A DNA stretch of 48,357 nucleotides, taken from contig JAFVRQ010000040.1 of assembly GCA_017504245.1 (NCBI GenBank), positions 1-48,357 on the forward strand, written 5' to 3'. Made by a program: the position numbers and the translations under genes. Under the pieces are notes generated by a model that saw only the letters and a list, made by a program, of their open reading frames with translations, was not told where the DNA came from and ran no database searches. Of the stretch, positions 1 through 6,984 are shown one piece after another (within the stretch, counting starts at the first letter, position 1; each line of letters starts with the position of its first letter). The stretch is from Clostridia bacterium. Lineage in GTDB: Bacteria; Bacillota; Clostridia; Oscillospirales; CAG-272.

Positions 1-161
1 GCTTCTACTTCTTCAACATTTTCTACTCTAGGCATCAATTCTTTAATTAATTTACCATCAGGAGCAATGACAAAGAAAGTAATACCATAAATAGTTTCAA
101 TACAAGTCGTAAATACAGAAAACTTCCCACCACCAACTATATCAACATCTACTTCTGAAAG
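1..161 (-). pseudogene. leucyl-tRNA synthetase editing-domain-like fragment, cut by window edge
   Basis: On the minus strand the frame is open from base 161 to base 1 (about 53 residues). It contains VFTTCIETIYGITFFVIAPD followed by GKLIKELMPRVENVEEVEA. This resembles the CP1 editing domain of leucyl-tRNA synthetase, where the usual motif is FTTRPDT-(I/L)-(F/Y)-G-V-T-F followed by V-(I/L)-A-P-E. The frame ends upstream at a TGA (bases 162-164), just where BspA-like coding begins on the opposite strand. The DNA is AT-rich. It may be a foreign fragment joined by mis-assembly or recombination, or a gene remnant. The family call rests on motif similarity over a short stretch only. Confidence 0.45.
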
Positions 162-165
162 TCAA

Positions 166-1833
166 GCTGCTGACTTTGATCCGCCTGAAGATGATAAATA
201 TTCTGAAGGACTTGAATTCACAATCAATTCCGATAATCAAAGCTATTCTGTATCCGGAATTGGCACTTGCACCGATACTGATGTCGTAATCCCCGATAAA
301 TATAATGGATTACCCGTTACGAGTGTTGGCTATAGAGCGTTCTTTCGCTGCAGCTCCATCCAAAGCGTTATAATTCCTGATTCTGTGACAAGCATTAGTG
401 ATAGAGCTTTTTTTGAGTGTACCTCGCTTGCAAGTATAACAATTGGTAATTCCGTTACGAGTGTTGGTTATAGAGCGTTCTTTCGCTGCAGCTCCATCCA
501 AAGCGTTATAATTCCTGATTCCGTGATAAGCATTGACGAGAGAGCGTTCGAGGAGTGTACCTCAATTGCAAGTATAACAATAGGCAATTCCGTGACAAGC
601 ATTGGTGCGAGTGCATTCTCTCAGTGTACTTCGCTCGAAAGTATAACAATGGGTAATTCCGTGACAAGCATTGGTGAGAGTGCATTCTTAAGCTGTACTT
701 CGCTTACAAATATAGTAATTCCTAGCTCTGTAACGACTATTGGTGATAATGCATTCTATGATTGCACCTCGCTTGCAAGCATTACAATACCCGATTCCGT
801 GATGAGTGTAGGCGATAGAGTATTATATGGTTGCACCTCGATAAAAAATGTATATTATTTAGGGAATATTGATGGTTGGATTGCAACGGCTTGTATTTGG
901 GAGCCAAATCCTACGTATTATGGTGCAAATTTGTATTTTGGAGGAGAGCTTGTTACAAGTATTGTCATCCCTGATTATGTGACGAGCATTGATTCATATG
1001 TATTCACGGATTGTACCTCTCTCGTAAGTGTAACAATTCCAGATTCTGTGACGAGTATAGACCAAAGAGCATTCCAAGGTTGTACTTCACTTAAAAACAT
1101 AAATATTCCCGATTCAGTAACGAGTATTGGCGGGGCTGCATTTAAAAATTGTACCTCCCTACCAAGCATAACAATTCCTAACTCTGTTACGAGTGTTGGT
1201 GGTAGTGCGTTCTATAATTGTACTTCACTTGAAAGCATAATTATTCCAGATTCTGTTACGAGTATCGATAAATATACATTTTATGGTTGTTCTTTGCTCA
1301 AAAGTATAACAATCCCTGACGCTGTGACGAGTATTGATGAATATGCATTCTGTGGCTGTACTGCGCTTGAAAGTGTATCAATTCCTGACTCTATTTTAAG
1401 TGTTGGTCAGTATGCATTTGTCAATTGCAAATTACTTCGTTATAATGAATACGATAATGGACTTTATCTTGGAAACGAGAACAATATATATGTTGTATTA
1501 ATTCAAGCTAAAGATAGAAAAATTACAAGCTGTACAATGCATAGCGCAACCAAAGTGATTGCTTATGATGCGTTCTATAATTGCGCTTCGTTGACAAGTG
1601 TGATTATTCCTGATTCGGTAACGAGTATTGGCGAAGGTGCGTTCATCTCTTGTACATCGCTCATAAGTATAACCATTCCTGACTCCGTGATAGATATTGG
1701 TTATAATGCATTCTATAATTGCTCATCGCTCACCATTTATTGCGAGGTGGATTCGCAGCCGAGTGGATGGAGGCATAGCTGGAATTGTTCTGAATGCCCT
1801 GTTGTTTGGGGTTATAAGGCAGGAGAAAATTGA
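166..1833 (+). CDS. BspA-type leucine-rich-repeat surface protein, 5' end missing
   Basis: The protein is about 18 tandem repeats of roughly 23 residues of the form TSIGxxAFxxCTSLxSITIPDSV, the BspA/Treponema-pallidum type LRR (LRR_5) found in secreted or surface proteins that bind host or matrix molecules. The frame is open from base 91, and recognisable protein (GLEFTINSD, then IGTCTDTDVVIPD) begins near base 208. No ATG, GTG or TTG lies in frame between 91 and 384. The nearest start, GTG at 385, falls inside a repeat, so the true N-terminus with its signal peptide is missing or displaced. The C-terminus (CEVDSQPSGWRHSWNCSECP) is the usual end of such proteins. Bases 316-390 and 454-528 are nearly identical, showing a recent two-repeat duplication. 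Confidence 0.8.
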   Translation, partial: AADFDPPEDDKYSEGLEFTINSDNQSYSVSGIGTCTDTDVVIPDKYNGLPVTSVGYRAFFRCSSIQSVIIPDSVTSISDRAFFECTSLASITIGNSVTSVGYRAFFRCSSIQSVIIPDSVISIDERAFEECTSIASITIGNSVTSIGASAFSQCTSLESITMGNSVTSIGESAFLSCTSLTNIVIPSSVTTIGDNAFYDCTSLASITIPDSVMSVGDRVLYGCTSIKNVYYLGNIDGWIATACIWEPNPTYYGANLYFGGELVTSIVIPDYVTSIDSYVFTDCTSLVSVTIPDSVTSIDQRAFQGCTSLKNINIPDSVTSIGGAAFKNCTSLPSITIPNSVTSVGGSAFYNCTSLESIIIPDSVTSIDKYTFYGCSLLKSITIPDAVTSIDEYAFCGCTALESVSIPDSILSVGQYAFVNCKLLRYNEYDNGLYLGNENNIYVVLIQAKDRKITSCTMHSATKVIAYDAFYNCASLTSVIIPDSVTSIGEGAFISCTSLISITIPDSVIDIGYNAFYNCSSLTIYCEVDSQPSGWRHSWNCSECPVVWGYKAGEN

Positions 1834-1843
1834 ATAAGTTTTT

Positions 1844-1877
1844 AGGGGCGCTCGGGTGGGCGCTCCTTTGGGTTTTT
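1844..1877 (+). terminator. rho-independent terminator of the LRR gene
   Basis: AGGGGCGC (1844-1851) pairs with GCGCTCCT (1860-1867) over 8 bp with one G-T pair. It is followed by TTTGGGTTTTT and lies 11 bases after the LRR stop codon. Confidence 0.7.
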
Positions 1878-1926
1878 GAGTTGTTCGAGTTTTGATTTGG
1901 AGGGGAGATGGTTTGTGTGTTCATAC

Positions 1927-1953
1927 GGGTCGTCGAGGACGCCGACCCCTACG
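1927..1953. repeat. REP-like palindrome, copy 1
   Basis: Arms GGGTCG and CGACCC enclose the core TCGAGGACGC. The tail reads CTACGGA. It is one of four related 22-bp elements in the window (others at 1973, 2230 and 44603). The 740-base gene-free stretch 1834-2575 consists of a terminator, three of these elements, one further palindromic repeat and an AT-rich promoter. Confidence 0.65.
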
Positions 1954-1972
1954 GAGAGGGGGTGAGTGGGGC

Positions 1973-2000
1973 GGACAGTCGGGGACGCCTGTCCCCTACG
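1973..2000. repeat. REP-like palindrome, copy 2
   Basis: Arms GGACAG and CTGTCC enclose TCGGGGACGC, followed by CCTACGGA. It has the same core as copy 1 but different, still complementary arms. Confidence 0.65.
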
Positions 2001-2065
2001 GATTTGTGGGTAGCCATATGGATTGAGGTTGGATTTCGATTCGTTAAAATTTTAGTTTAAGTTGA

Positions 2066-2130
2066 ATGAGGAACTCCCTCCGTCATTTTCTTACGAAAAT
2101 GCCACCTCCCTGGCGAAGGGAGGCAAGGCG
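2066..2130. repeat. MITE-like palindromic repeat with two hairpins
   Basis: The sequence holds two nested hairpins, CATTTTC/GAAAATG (2084-2101) and CCTCCCT/AGGGAGG (2105-2123), preceded by AACTCCCTCCGT. Elements of this form (CTCCCTCCGTCA...CACCTCCCT...AGGGAGG) are, from memory, scattered through many gut Clostridia genomes. Only one copy is seen here, so repeat status rests on that recollection. Confidence 0.45.
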
Positions 2131-2229
2131 TAATCCGATATTTGTGCGTAGCCGTGGGGGTGGCAAAACGGTTCGTGTTCGTAGGGGAGGGGTTTTCCAT
2201 CCCGTTGAAAAGTTACAAACATACGATGT

Positions 2230-2257
2230 GGACCGTCGGGGACGTCGGTCCTTACGA
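2230..2257. repeat. REP-like palindrome, copy 3
   Basis: Arms GGACCG and CGGTCC enclose TCGGGGACGT, followed by TTACGAG. Arm positions differ from copies 1 and 2 in a base-pair-preserving way. Confidence 0.65.
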
Positions 2258-2482
2258 GTATGAGAACTCCCCGCTAAATCACAATTTATTGTTTTGTTTA
2301 TGAGGATTATTTCGGGGCAGGGGGGATATTGGCTAATGAAATTGGTTAATGAAATTGGGGGAATGAAATTTGAGTTTTGATAAAAAAAGACTGTTTTGAT
2401 TGTTAAAAAAGGCAAAAAAATGGAAAAAATCGCTAAAAATGATAAAAAATAGTAAAAAATTCAAAAAATATTGCAAATATAC

Positions 2483-2511
2483 TTGCAAAATTGATTGGAA
2501 AGTAGTATAAT
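2483..2511 (+). promoter_or_regulatory. sigma-A-type promoter of the protease operon
   Basis: TTGCAA (2483-2488) and TATAAT (2506-2511) are separated by 17 bp. The predicted start is near 2518, about 58 bases before the 2576 ATG. Confidence 0.7.
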
Positions 2512-2575
2512 ACGCATAGGTATGGTTTTGACTATATATTCAATGAAAGAAAATTTCAAAGGACGGTGAACAAAA

Positions 2576-3652
2576 ATGCCATACATATGCAAAAATTGCG
2601 GCGGTGATTTGAAAGCCGACGGCAAGGGCTTCAAATGTATTTGTTGCGGTGCTAAATTTGCTTCTGAGGACGAATTGAAGCCACAATCCAAAAAAGAGGC
2701 GGTTGTTCAGCCCCCAAAGGCAGAGAGTGCACCTCAAGCAAAGCAGCCGGAGAAAAAGAACGGTTTATTCTCTAAGTTTAATCTTGGCAAAAAGAAGGAC
2801 GAGTCCCCAAAGGAAGCTCCAAAGGCTGCAGAGCCACCCAAGAACGTTCAAGCTCCCGTTAAGGCAGAGCCGCCAAAGGTTGAAGAGGTTGAGGTTGAAA
2901 CAAAATCCAATCAGGGTGTTAACGTTTTTGAGGACAACATCAACGGGGTTTTGGAAATCACCTGGCAGGACGAAAAGTACCTTCATTCAGGTTCGGGCTT
3001 CTTGATTGACATTGACGGTTATGCGATCACCAACACTCACGTTGTTACCCACGAGGACGGCAGATCCTGTGAATCCGTTAACGTTCGTCTTTGCGGTGAA
3101 ACCATCAGAGCTGACGTTGTTAAGCTCGGTGACAACCGCCACGGTCACGGAAACGGCGTGGATTTGGCTCTTGTAAAGCTCAGTCGCGTTCCGGGGAATG
3201 CTAAGGTGGTTGAAATTGAAGATTTTGAAAACGTTAAGATCGGTGAGCAGGTTTTCGTTATCGGAAATTCGCTCGGTCTTGGCACTTGTATCACAAGCGG
3301 AATCGTTAGCGACAAGCTTCGTAACGTGAACGGCAGAATGCTTATGATGACCGACTGTGCGGTTAACGGCGGAAATTCGGGTGGTCCTATCTTCAACGCG
3401 CAGGGCAGGGTTATCGGCGCTATCGTTTCGGGAATTGACGCGGCTGAGGGAATGAATTTTGCTATTCCTGCTGACGTGGTTAAAGGTTTTATTGATAATT
3501 CCGGTATCGGTATGCGTTTGATTGGCAGAAGACCTCAAGCAACAACCGAACAACGTGCGGAAGCACATCCAAAATGTCCGAGATGCGGCAGCACGAATAC
3601 CGATGTTGAAAATAATATTTGTTATTGCTATGATTGTGAATACGAGTGGTAA
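2576..3652 (+). CDS. HtrA-like trypsin-family serine protease with terminal zinc ribbons
   Basis: This 358-residue protein has a chymotrypsin/HtrA-type (S1C) protease core with a visible triad: His155 in TNTHVV, Asp196 in GVDLALVKL and Ser268 in GGNSGGP. The N-terminus carries a zinc ribbon (C5-x2-C8, then CICCG). A Pro/Lys/Glu-rich linker (about residues 38-110) follows, and the C-terminus holds a second ribbon (CPRCG and CYCYDC). There is no signal peptide, membrane segment or PDZ domain, unlike classical DegP/HtrA, so it is probably cytoplasmic or acts at a complex recruited by the ribbons. It heads a likely three-gene operon with the genes at 3721 and 4454. The protease fold is clear; the substrate is unknown. 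Confidence 0.82.
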   Translation: MPYICKNCGGDLKADGKGFKCICCGAKFASEDELKPQSKKEAVVQPPKAESAPQAKQPEKKNGLFSKFNLGKKKDESPKEAPKAAEPPKNVQAPVKAEPPKVEEVEVETKSNQGVNVFEDNINGVLEITWQDEKYLHSGSGFLIDIDGYAITNTHVVTHEDGRSCESVNVRLCGETIRADVVKLGDNRHGHGNGVDLALVKLSRVPGNAKVVEIEDFENVKIGEQVFVIGNSLGLGTCITSGIVSDKLRNVNGRMLMMTDCAVNGGNSGGPIFNAQGRVIGAIVSGIDAAEGMNFAIPADVVKGFIDNSGIGMRLIGRRPQATTEQRAEAHPKCPRCGSTNTDVENNICYCYDCEYEW

Positions 3653-3720
3653 TTAGATTTATATTTGTGTTTAATTAATTTTGAATAATATTAGCTTTTA
3701 ATATTAGAAAGGAAATTATT

Positions 3721-4440
3721 ATGGGATTGTTTAAGAAAAAGAAAAAGGGTTCGGTTGAAATTAAATTAGCAGCTGACCAGTTCTGCCGTATTCTTGAGGA
3801 TAAGGCAGCAGATTGTAGCCATACTTATTGTATCGATACTGACGCGGATCAGTATAACTTGCTCTATAGAAACGGACAGTTTTTGGGTATGCCCACACCC
3901 TTTGGTGGAACTATCTATCCTTTCTCTGTAGACCCCACAAAGCCCGGTACAAGAAGAGACAAAAAGCAGTTTAACAGAGCTAAGGTTGTTTGTCTTTCTA
4001 AGGACTTCAACCTCAAGGTAAACTGGGGAACAAAAATTCCCTTCGTTATGGCCGACGTTAACACTCAGGCACCTTACTCCGTTGGCGCAAGCGGCGTTAT
4101 CTATGTTCAGATCGATACTAACGATGCTGCTCGTAACGCAGACCGCTTCTACAGAAAATGCTTGACTCAGAGAGATGCTGAGCTCTTCAATACTGATGAG
4201 CTTAGAGATTTCCTTAGCGAAGCTTTCGTTAACCGCGTTGGTGCGAAGATTCAGGATTATCTTGAAGAGCAGGGCCGTCCTCTTTCCAACCTCGTTGGTC
4301 TTCAGCCCTCTGAATTCGTTAAGATCAGTGAAGAGCTTTATCCTAAGATGAAGGACATCTTCGCAGATTACGGCTTGACTGTTGTTAAGGCAAGCAGCGG
4401 CTCGCTCTTGGGCAGATTAGTTGTTAATCCGATGGAATAA
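3721..4440 (+). CDS. conserved protein, possibly SPFH/YdjI-like
   Basis: This 239-residue protein starts MGLFKKKKKG, a basic N-terminus with no signal peptide or membrane helix. The layout resembles the SPFH-like family called virion core protein or YdjI: a beta-rich front (to about residue 135, ending VGASGVIYVQI) and a helical back half (FLSEAFVNRVGAKIQDYLEEQG, in two parts). In that family the protein is often encoded with zinc-ribbon proteins, as here. AAAGGAAA lies upstream of the ATG. It sits between an HtrA-like protease with zinc ribbons and a small helical protein, which fits SPFH-protease partnerships (HflK/C-FtsH, for example), but that link is an inference. The family call is tentative. 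Confidence 0.5.
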   Translation: MGLFKKKKKGSVEIKLAADQFCRILEDKAADCSHTYCIDTDADQYNLLYRNGQFLGMPTPFGGTIYPFSVDPTKPGTRRDKKQFNRAKVVCLSKDFNLKVNWGTKIPFVMADVNTQAPYSVGASGVIYVQIDTNDAARNADRFYRKCLTQRDAELFNTDELRDFLSEAFVNRVGAKIQDYLEEQGRPLSNLVGLQPSEFVKISEELYPKMKDIFADYGLTVVKASSGSLLGRLVVNPME

Positions 4441-4453
4441 GGAGGTAATAATT

Positions 4454-4774
4454 ATGGGATTGAAGAGAAAATATTCAAAGAACGTTACAAGAGATAATCA
4501 GTTCTTTAAAACTTATGCTATTAAAATGAATGCGTTGCTTCGTTACGCTGAGGATAACGAAAAGGTTACCGATGCTATCGAAAGATTGCAGAATGACCTT
4601 CAGTACACGGTTGCTTCCGCAGACGGACACGCTAAGAAGAGCGAAAAGAACATTAAGAAGTATTATGAAGAGTTGAAGGCAATGCTTCAGCAGCCCGGTT
4701 GGAATGAGCAGCAGGTTTTGCTCCTCATCAAGAATATCGGTGCTGAGGTTGATGAAATCAACTCAATGAGATAA
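4454..4774 (+). CDS. small helical protein of unknown function
   Basis: The ATG at 4454 is chosen because GGAGG (4441-4445) follows the stop of the previous gene directly and sits 8 bases ahead. An in-frame upstream start at 4421 would overlap that gene and lacks a ribosome site. The product is 106 residues, charged and apparently all-helical (NEKVTDAIERLQNDLQ, KKSEKNIKKYYEELKAML), with no membrane segment or Cys. It ends the operon that starts at 2576, before a strong terminator. I do not recognise the family. The tight spacing suggests it works with the protease and the SPFH-like protein. Confidence 0.7.
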   Translation: MGLKRKYSKNVTRDNQFFKTYAIKMNALLRYAEDNEKVTDAIERLQNDLQYTVASADGHAKKSEKNIKKYYEELKAMLQQPGWNEQQVLLLIKNIGAEVDEINSMR

Positions 4775-4789
4775 TTCTTATATATCAAT

Positions 4790-4822
4790 GAGCATATCGA
4801 ATTTTCGGTATGCTCTTTTTTT
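4790..4822 (+). terminator. terminator of the protease operon
   Basis: GAGCATATCGA (4790-4800) pairs with TCGGTATGCTC (4805-4815) over 11 bp with one T-G pair and a 4-base loop, followed by a run of eight T. Confidence 0.85.
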
Positions 4823-4854
4823 GTTTGTATTTGGAAATAAATTGGTAAATACTA

Positions 4855-4907
4855 TTGTATTTTTTGGAAAAGTGTGTTAAAATGATAAAAAAGTTCGCTT
4901 TAGCGAA
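4855..4907 (+). promoter_or_regulatory. promoter and candidate operator of the 4931 regulator
   Basis: TTGTAT (4855-4860), a 17-bp spacer and TAAAAT (4878-4883) form a plausible promoter. Immediately downstream, at 4894-4907, is the perfect palindrome TTCGCTTTAGCGAA. It covers the predicted transcription start region, where a bound protein would block initiation. Two related palindromes lie behind the gene at 6224 and 6267. Confidence 0.5.
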
Positions 4908-4930
4908 AAAAATTATTGAAAGGGTTGCTT

Positions 4931-6154
4931 ATGGAATATATCTCAGTAAAGGAAGCTGCCGAAAAATGGAGCGTTACGGTGCGTTGCGTTCAAAAGCTTT
5001 GCAGCGAGGAGAGAATTAAGGGCGTTGTTAAATTCGGTAAATCGTGGATGATCCCCGAAAAAGCCGTTTTGCCAAGCTCAGCTAAAAAGGACAAGACTCC
5101 GCATTTGCCGATGCCGAGGAAAAGTCCCTTCCTTGATATGACGAACATTTATGACGAGCCGGGAAGGGCGGATTCCTGCGCGGAAAAATTGGTTAACAAT
5201 CCTGAAGCATATGAGCTTTTTAAGGCGCAGATAGCCTTCAGACGCGGTGAAATAGACAAGGTTTATGAGCACGCAAGATATTTCCTTAACGCGCATTCCG
5301 GCTTCTATGCGATTATTGGCGCAGGTATGCTTCTTGCTCAATGCGCTATTTGGCGCGGCGACATCCATCTTTGGAATGAGGCGAAGAGGCACATTTGCGA
5401 GGCACCCAGCCAAACTGAACACGAAAGAGAGATTATCTCCCTTGCTCTTGCTATTATCGACAGCTCGATTTATGACAACAAGGACTATCCCGAATGGTTT
5501 CAAATTGGAAACTTTGAAGCGTTACCTTCGGAATCGCATCCTGCGGCAAAGGTATTTTACGTTAAATATCTTTATATGACTGCGTTCGCTATCGCTTCGG
5601 GACAATTGGAGCTTGAGGGCGTTCAGGGGCTTGCTCTTATGAGAATGATCCCCAATACCGTTGAGCCCCTTGTTACCCAGGCGGTGGTTGATGAAACTAT
5701 CATCCCGCAAATATATCTCAGAATGTCTTGTGCGGTGGCTTATCACAATTCGGGCGACAGAAAAAAGGCGGCTGCTCATATGGACAAGGCGATTAAGCTC
5801 GCTCTTGCGGACAAATTATATGGACTTTTGACGGAATATATTCGCCATTTTGACGGCTTGCTTGAGGAGAGGATTGCGAAAAGGGATCAGGCGGCACTTC
5901 AAAAGGTTCTCGAGCTTTATGACGTTTACCGCTTCGGTTGGGCGCGACTTTCCGGACAGGTTAAAAACAAATACGTTGCCACGAACCTCACTCCGAAGGA
6001 GCACGAGGTGGCAAAGCTCACTGCCTTTGGTATGGGTGTTCCCGAGATTTCCAAGGCATTGCATATTTCTGAATCGACGGTTAAGCAGACCATTGTTCGC
6101 GTTATTAACAAGACGGGAATTCAGGACAAAAACGAGCTTTCTTACATATTATAA
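4931..6154 (+). CDS. transcriptional regulator with excisionase-type and LuxR-type HTH ends
   Basis: This 407-residue protein starts at the ATG 4931, 7 bases after AAAGGG; an upstream in-frame TTG has no ribosome site. The N-terminus (MEYISVKEAAEKWSVTVRCV, then KFGKSWMIP) matches the MerR/Xis-like helix-turn-helix of the helix_turn_helix_17 type. The middle is alpha-helical and TPR-like (about residues 80-335). The C-terminus (LTPKEHEVAKLTAFGMGVPE, then ISKALHISESTVKQTIVRVI) is a LuxR/GerE HTH. No receiver, kinase or sensor domain is recognisable, so the TPR-like middle may bind a peptide or protein. It stands alone between its own promoter and terminator, and related palindromes flank it. 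DNA-binding function is fairly sure; the target is unknown. Confidence 0.75.
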   Translation: MEYISVKEAAEKWSVTVRCVQKLCSEERIKGVVKFGKSWMIPEKAVLPSSAKKDKTPHLPMPRKSPFLDMTNIYDEPGRADSCAEKLVNNPEAYELFKAQIAFRRGEIDKVYEHARYFLNAHSGFYAIIGAGMLLAQCAIWRGDIHLWNEAKRHICEAPSQTEHEREIISLALAIIDSSIYDNKDYPEWFQIGNFEALPSESHPAAKVFYVKYLYMTAFAIASGQLELEGVQGLALMRMIPNTVEPLVTQAVVDETIIPQIYLRMSCAVAYHNSGDRKKAAAHMDKAIKLALADKLYGLLTEYIRHFDGLLEERIAKRDQAALQKVLELYDVYRFGWARLSGQVKNKYVATNLTPKEHEVAKLTAFGMGVPEISKALHISESTVKQTIVRVINKTGIQDKNELSYIL

Positions 6155-6174
6155 TTGCATTATTTTGCGAATTT

Positions 6175-6208
6175 TAGACCCTTCGTTTGAGGGGCCTTTT
6201 TTGTTTTT
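6175..6208 (+). terminator. terminator of the 4931 regulator gene
   Basis: The hairpin GACCCTTC / GAGGGGCC (one mismatch, one wobble) is followed by TTTTTTGTTTTT. It starts 20 bases after the stop codon. Confidence 0.65.
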
Positions 6209-6223
6209 GGTGAAAAAAGATTG

Positions 6224-6280
6224 TTCGCATATGCGAATTTTTTTGGGGTTGAAAAAATGCGAAAAGTTCGTATATGCGAA
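6224..6280. promoter_or_regulatory. pair of TTCGC-type palindromes
   Basis: TTCGCATATGCGAA (6224-6237) is a perfect palindrome. TTCGTATATGCGAA (6267-6280) differs in one base. Their centres are 43 bp apart, near four helical turns, and TTG/CAA flank them so that the pair forms a 17-bp inverted repeat. Both match the 4894 palindrome (TTCGC-N4-GCGAA). They are candidate operators. A role as a transcript hairpin is also possible. Confidence 0.45.
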
Positions 6281-6395
6281 CAAAGTGAAATATCAAAAAA
6301 ATCAAGAAAAATGGAAAAAAGTGTCAAAAACGGGGCGAATTGGACGAAAATGTGCAATTTATATAATTATTTTGATTTTTGAGCTTTTGAAAAAA

Positions 6396-6484
6396 TGTCT
6401 AAAATGGGGCGTTTTTAGACATAAAAATATGTCTAAAAAAGGGGTGTTTTAGACGTGTACAAGACAAAAAAATTATGATATAAT
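6396..6484 (+). promoter_or_regulatory. tandem TGTCTAAAA palindromes and promoter of the 6527 gene
   Basis: TGTCTAAAA...TTTTTAGACA (6396-6421) and TGTCTAAAA...TTTTAGACGT (6430-6456) are two 26-27-bp inverted repeats with GGGG in each centre, about 35 bp apart. The second abuts a candidate promoter, TGTACA (6456-6461), 17 bp, TATAAT (6479-6484). This is the arrangement expected for repressor sites. The gene-free stretch 6155-6526 holds nothing else beyond AT-rich sequence. Confidence 0.5.
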
Positions 6485-6526
6485 GATTACAACAAGGAAA
6501 CCAATTTGGAAAAAAGGAGGGCTGAA

Positions 6527-6868
6527 ATGAGCAACGCGAAAATTCGAGAGGGCGATCTTTACGGCGTTTTCAGAATTGGAGAGGACACATTTGAGATTCG
6601 CTACGGATATTACGAGGAGTCTGATCGTGTTGGCAAATATAACGACCCAATTCCAATATATCCGAATTTTTTGGAAAAACCTCAATATAATTATGAGGGA
6701 TATCCATTTGTTACCGAGATGCAGGACACCTGTGAGCATTTTGACGGAAAGCTTCTCGTTGATATATGCTGCGGCTGCACTCACTATGAAAAAGGGCACG
6801 ATCTTATCGGTATTTGCCGATGCCCGAAAAGAAAATACGGCTTTAGTGAGGGAAGGGAAGAGCTATGA
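6527..6868 (+). CDS. small Cys-rich protein of unknown function
   Basis: The ATG at 6527 follows AAAGGAGG (6513-6520) by six bases; a TTG at 6506 lies before the ribosome site and is rejected. The product is 113 residues, soluble, without signal peptide. The C-terminal part has a cluster of Cys and His (CCGCTHYEKGHDLIGICRCP) that could bind a metal or Fe-S cluster. The front half is rich in Tyr and Glu (FEIRYGYYEESD). It has its own promoter preceded by two strong palindromes, so it is probably tightly regulated, and its stop overlaps the start of a 29-residue membrane peptide. I do not recognise the family. Confidence 0.7.
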   Translation: MSNAKIREGDLYGVFRIGEDTFEIRYGYYEESDRVGKYNDPIPIYPNFLEKPQYNYEGYPFVTEMQDTCEHFDGKLLVDICCGCTHYEKGHDLIGICRCPKRKYGFSEGREEL

Positions 6869-6954
6869 AGGATCTTATAGGACTTTTATTATTTCTATTA
6901 CTCGTTTTCATCGTTTTATCATCTTTGTTTCACTTGGGGCACAGTTTAGTTTAA
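6865..6954 (+). CDS. 29-residue single-span membrane peptide
   Basis: The ATG overlaps the stop of the preceding gene as ATGA, a typical translational coupling. GGGAAGGGAAG lies just upstream. The product is MKDLIGLLLFLLLVFIVLSS followed by LFHLGHSLV: one hydrophobic helix with a short His-containing tail. It would sit in the membrane and may pair with the Cys-rich protein. No homologue is recognised, and the existence of the product rests on the overlap and the hydrophobic pattern. Confidence 0.45.
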   Translation: MKDLIGLLLFLLLVFIVLSSLFHLGHSLV

Positions 6955-6984
6955 AAGAAAAATAATTTTTAGGGAGAAAAACAA

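Noticed and set aside
316..1760. Regular DNA repeats considered as a CRISPR array or satellite
   Set aside because: They are in-frame coding repeats of a leucine-rich-repeat protein; there are no unique spacers of constant size.
5850..6452. 200-codon + strand frame over the regulator end and the palindromes
   Set aside because: Wrong frame through the LuxR-HTH region, then low-complexity Lys/Phe-rich text; it would read through a terminator.
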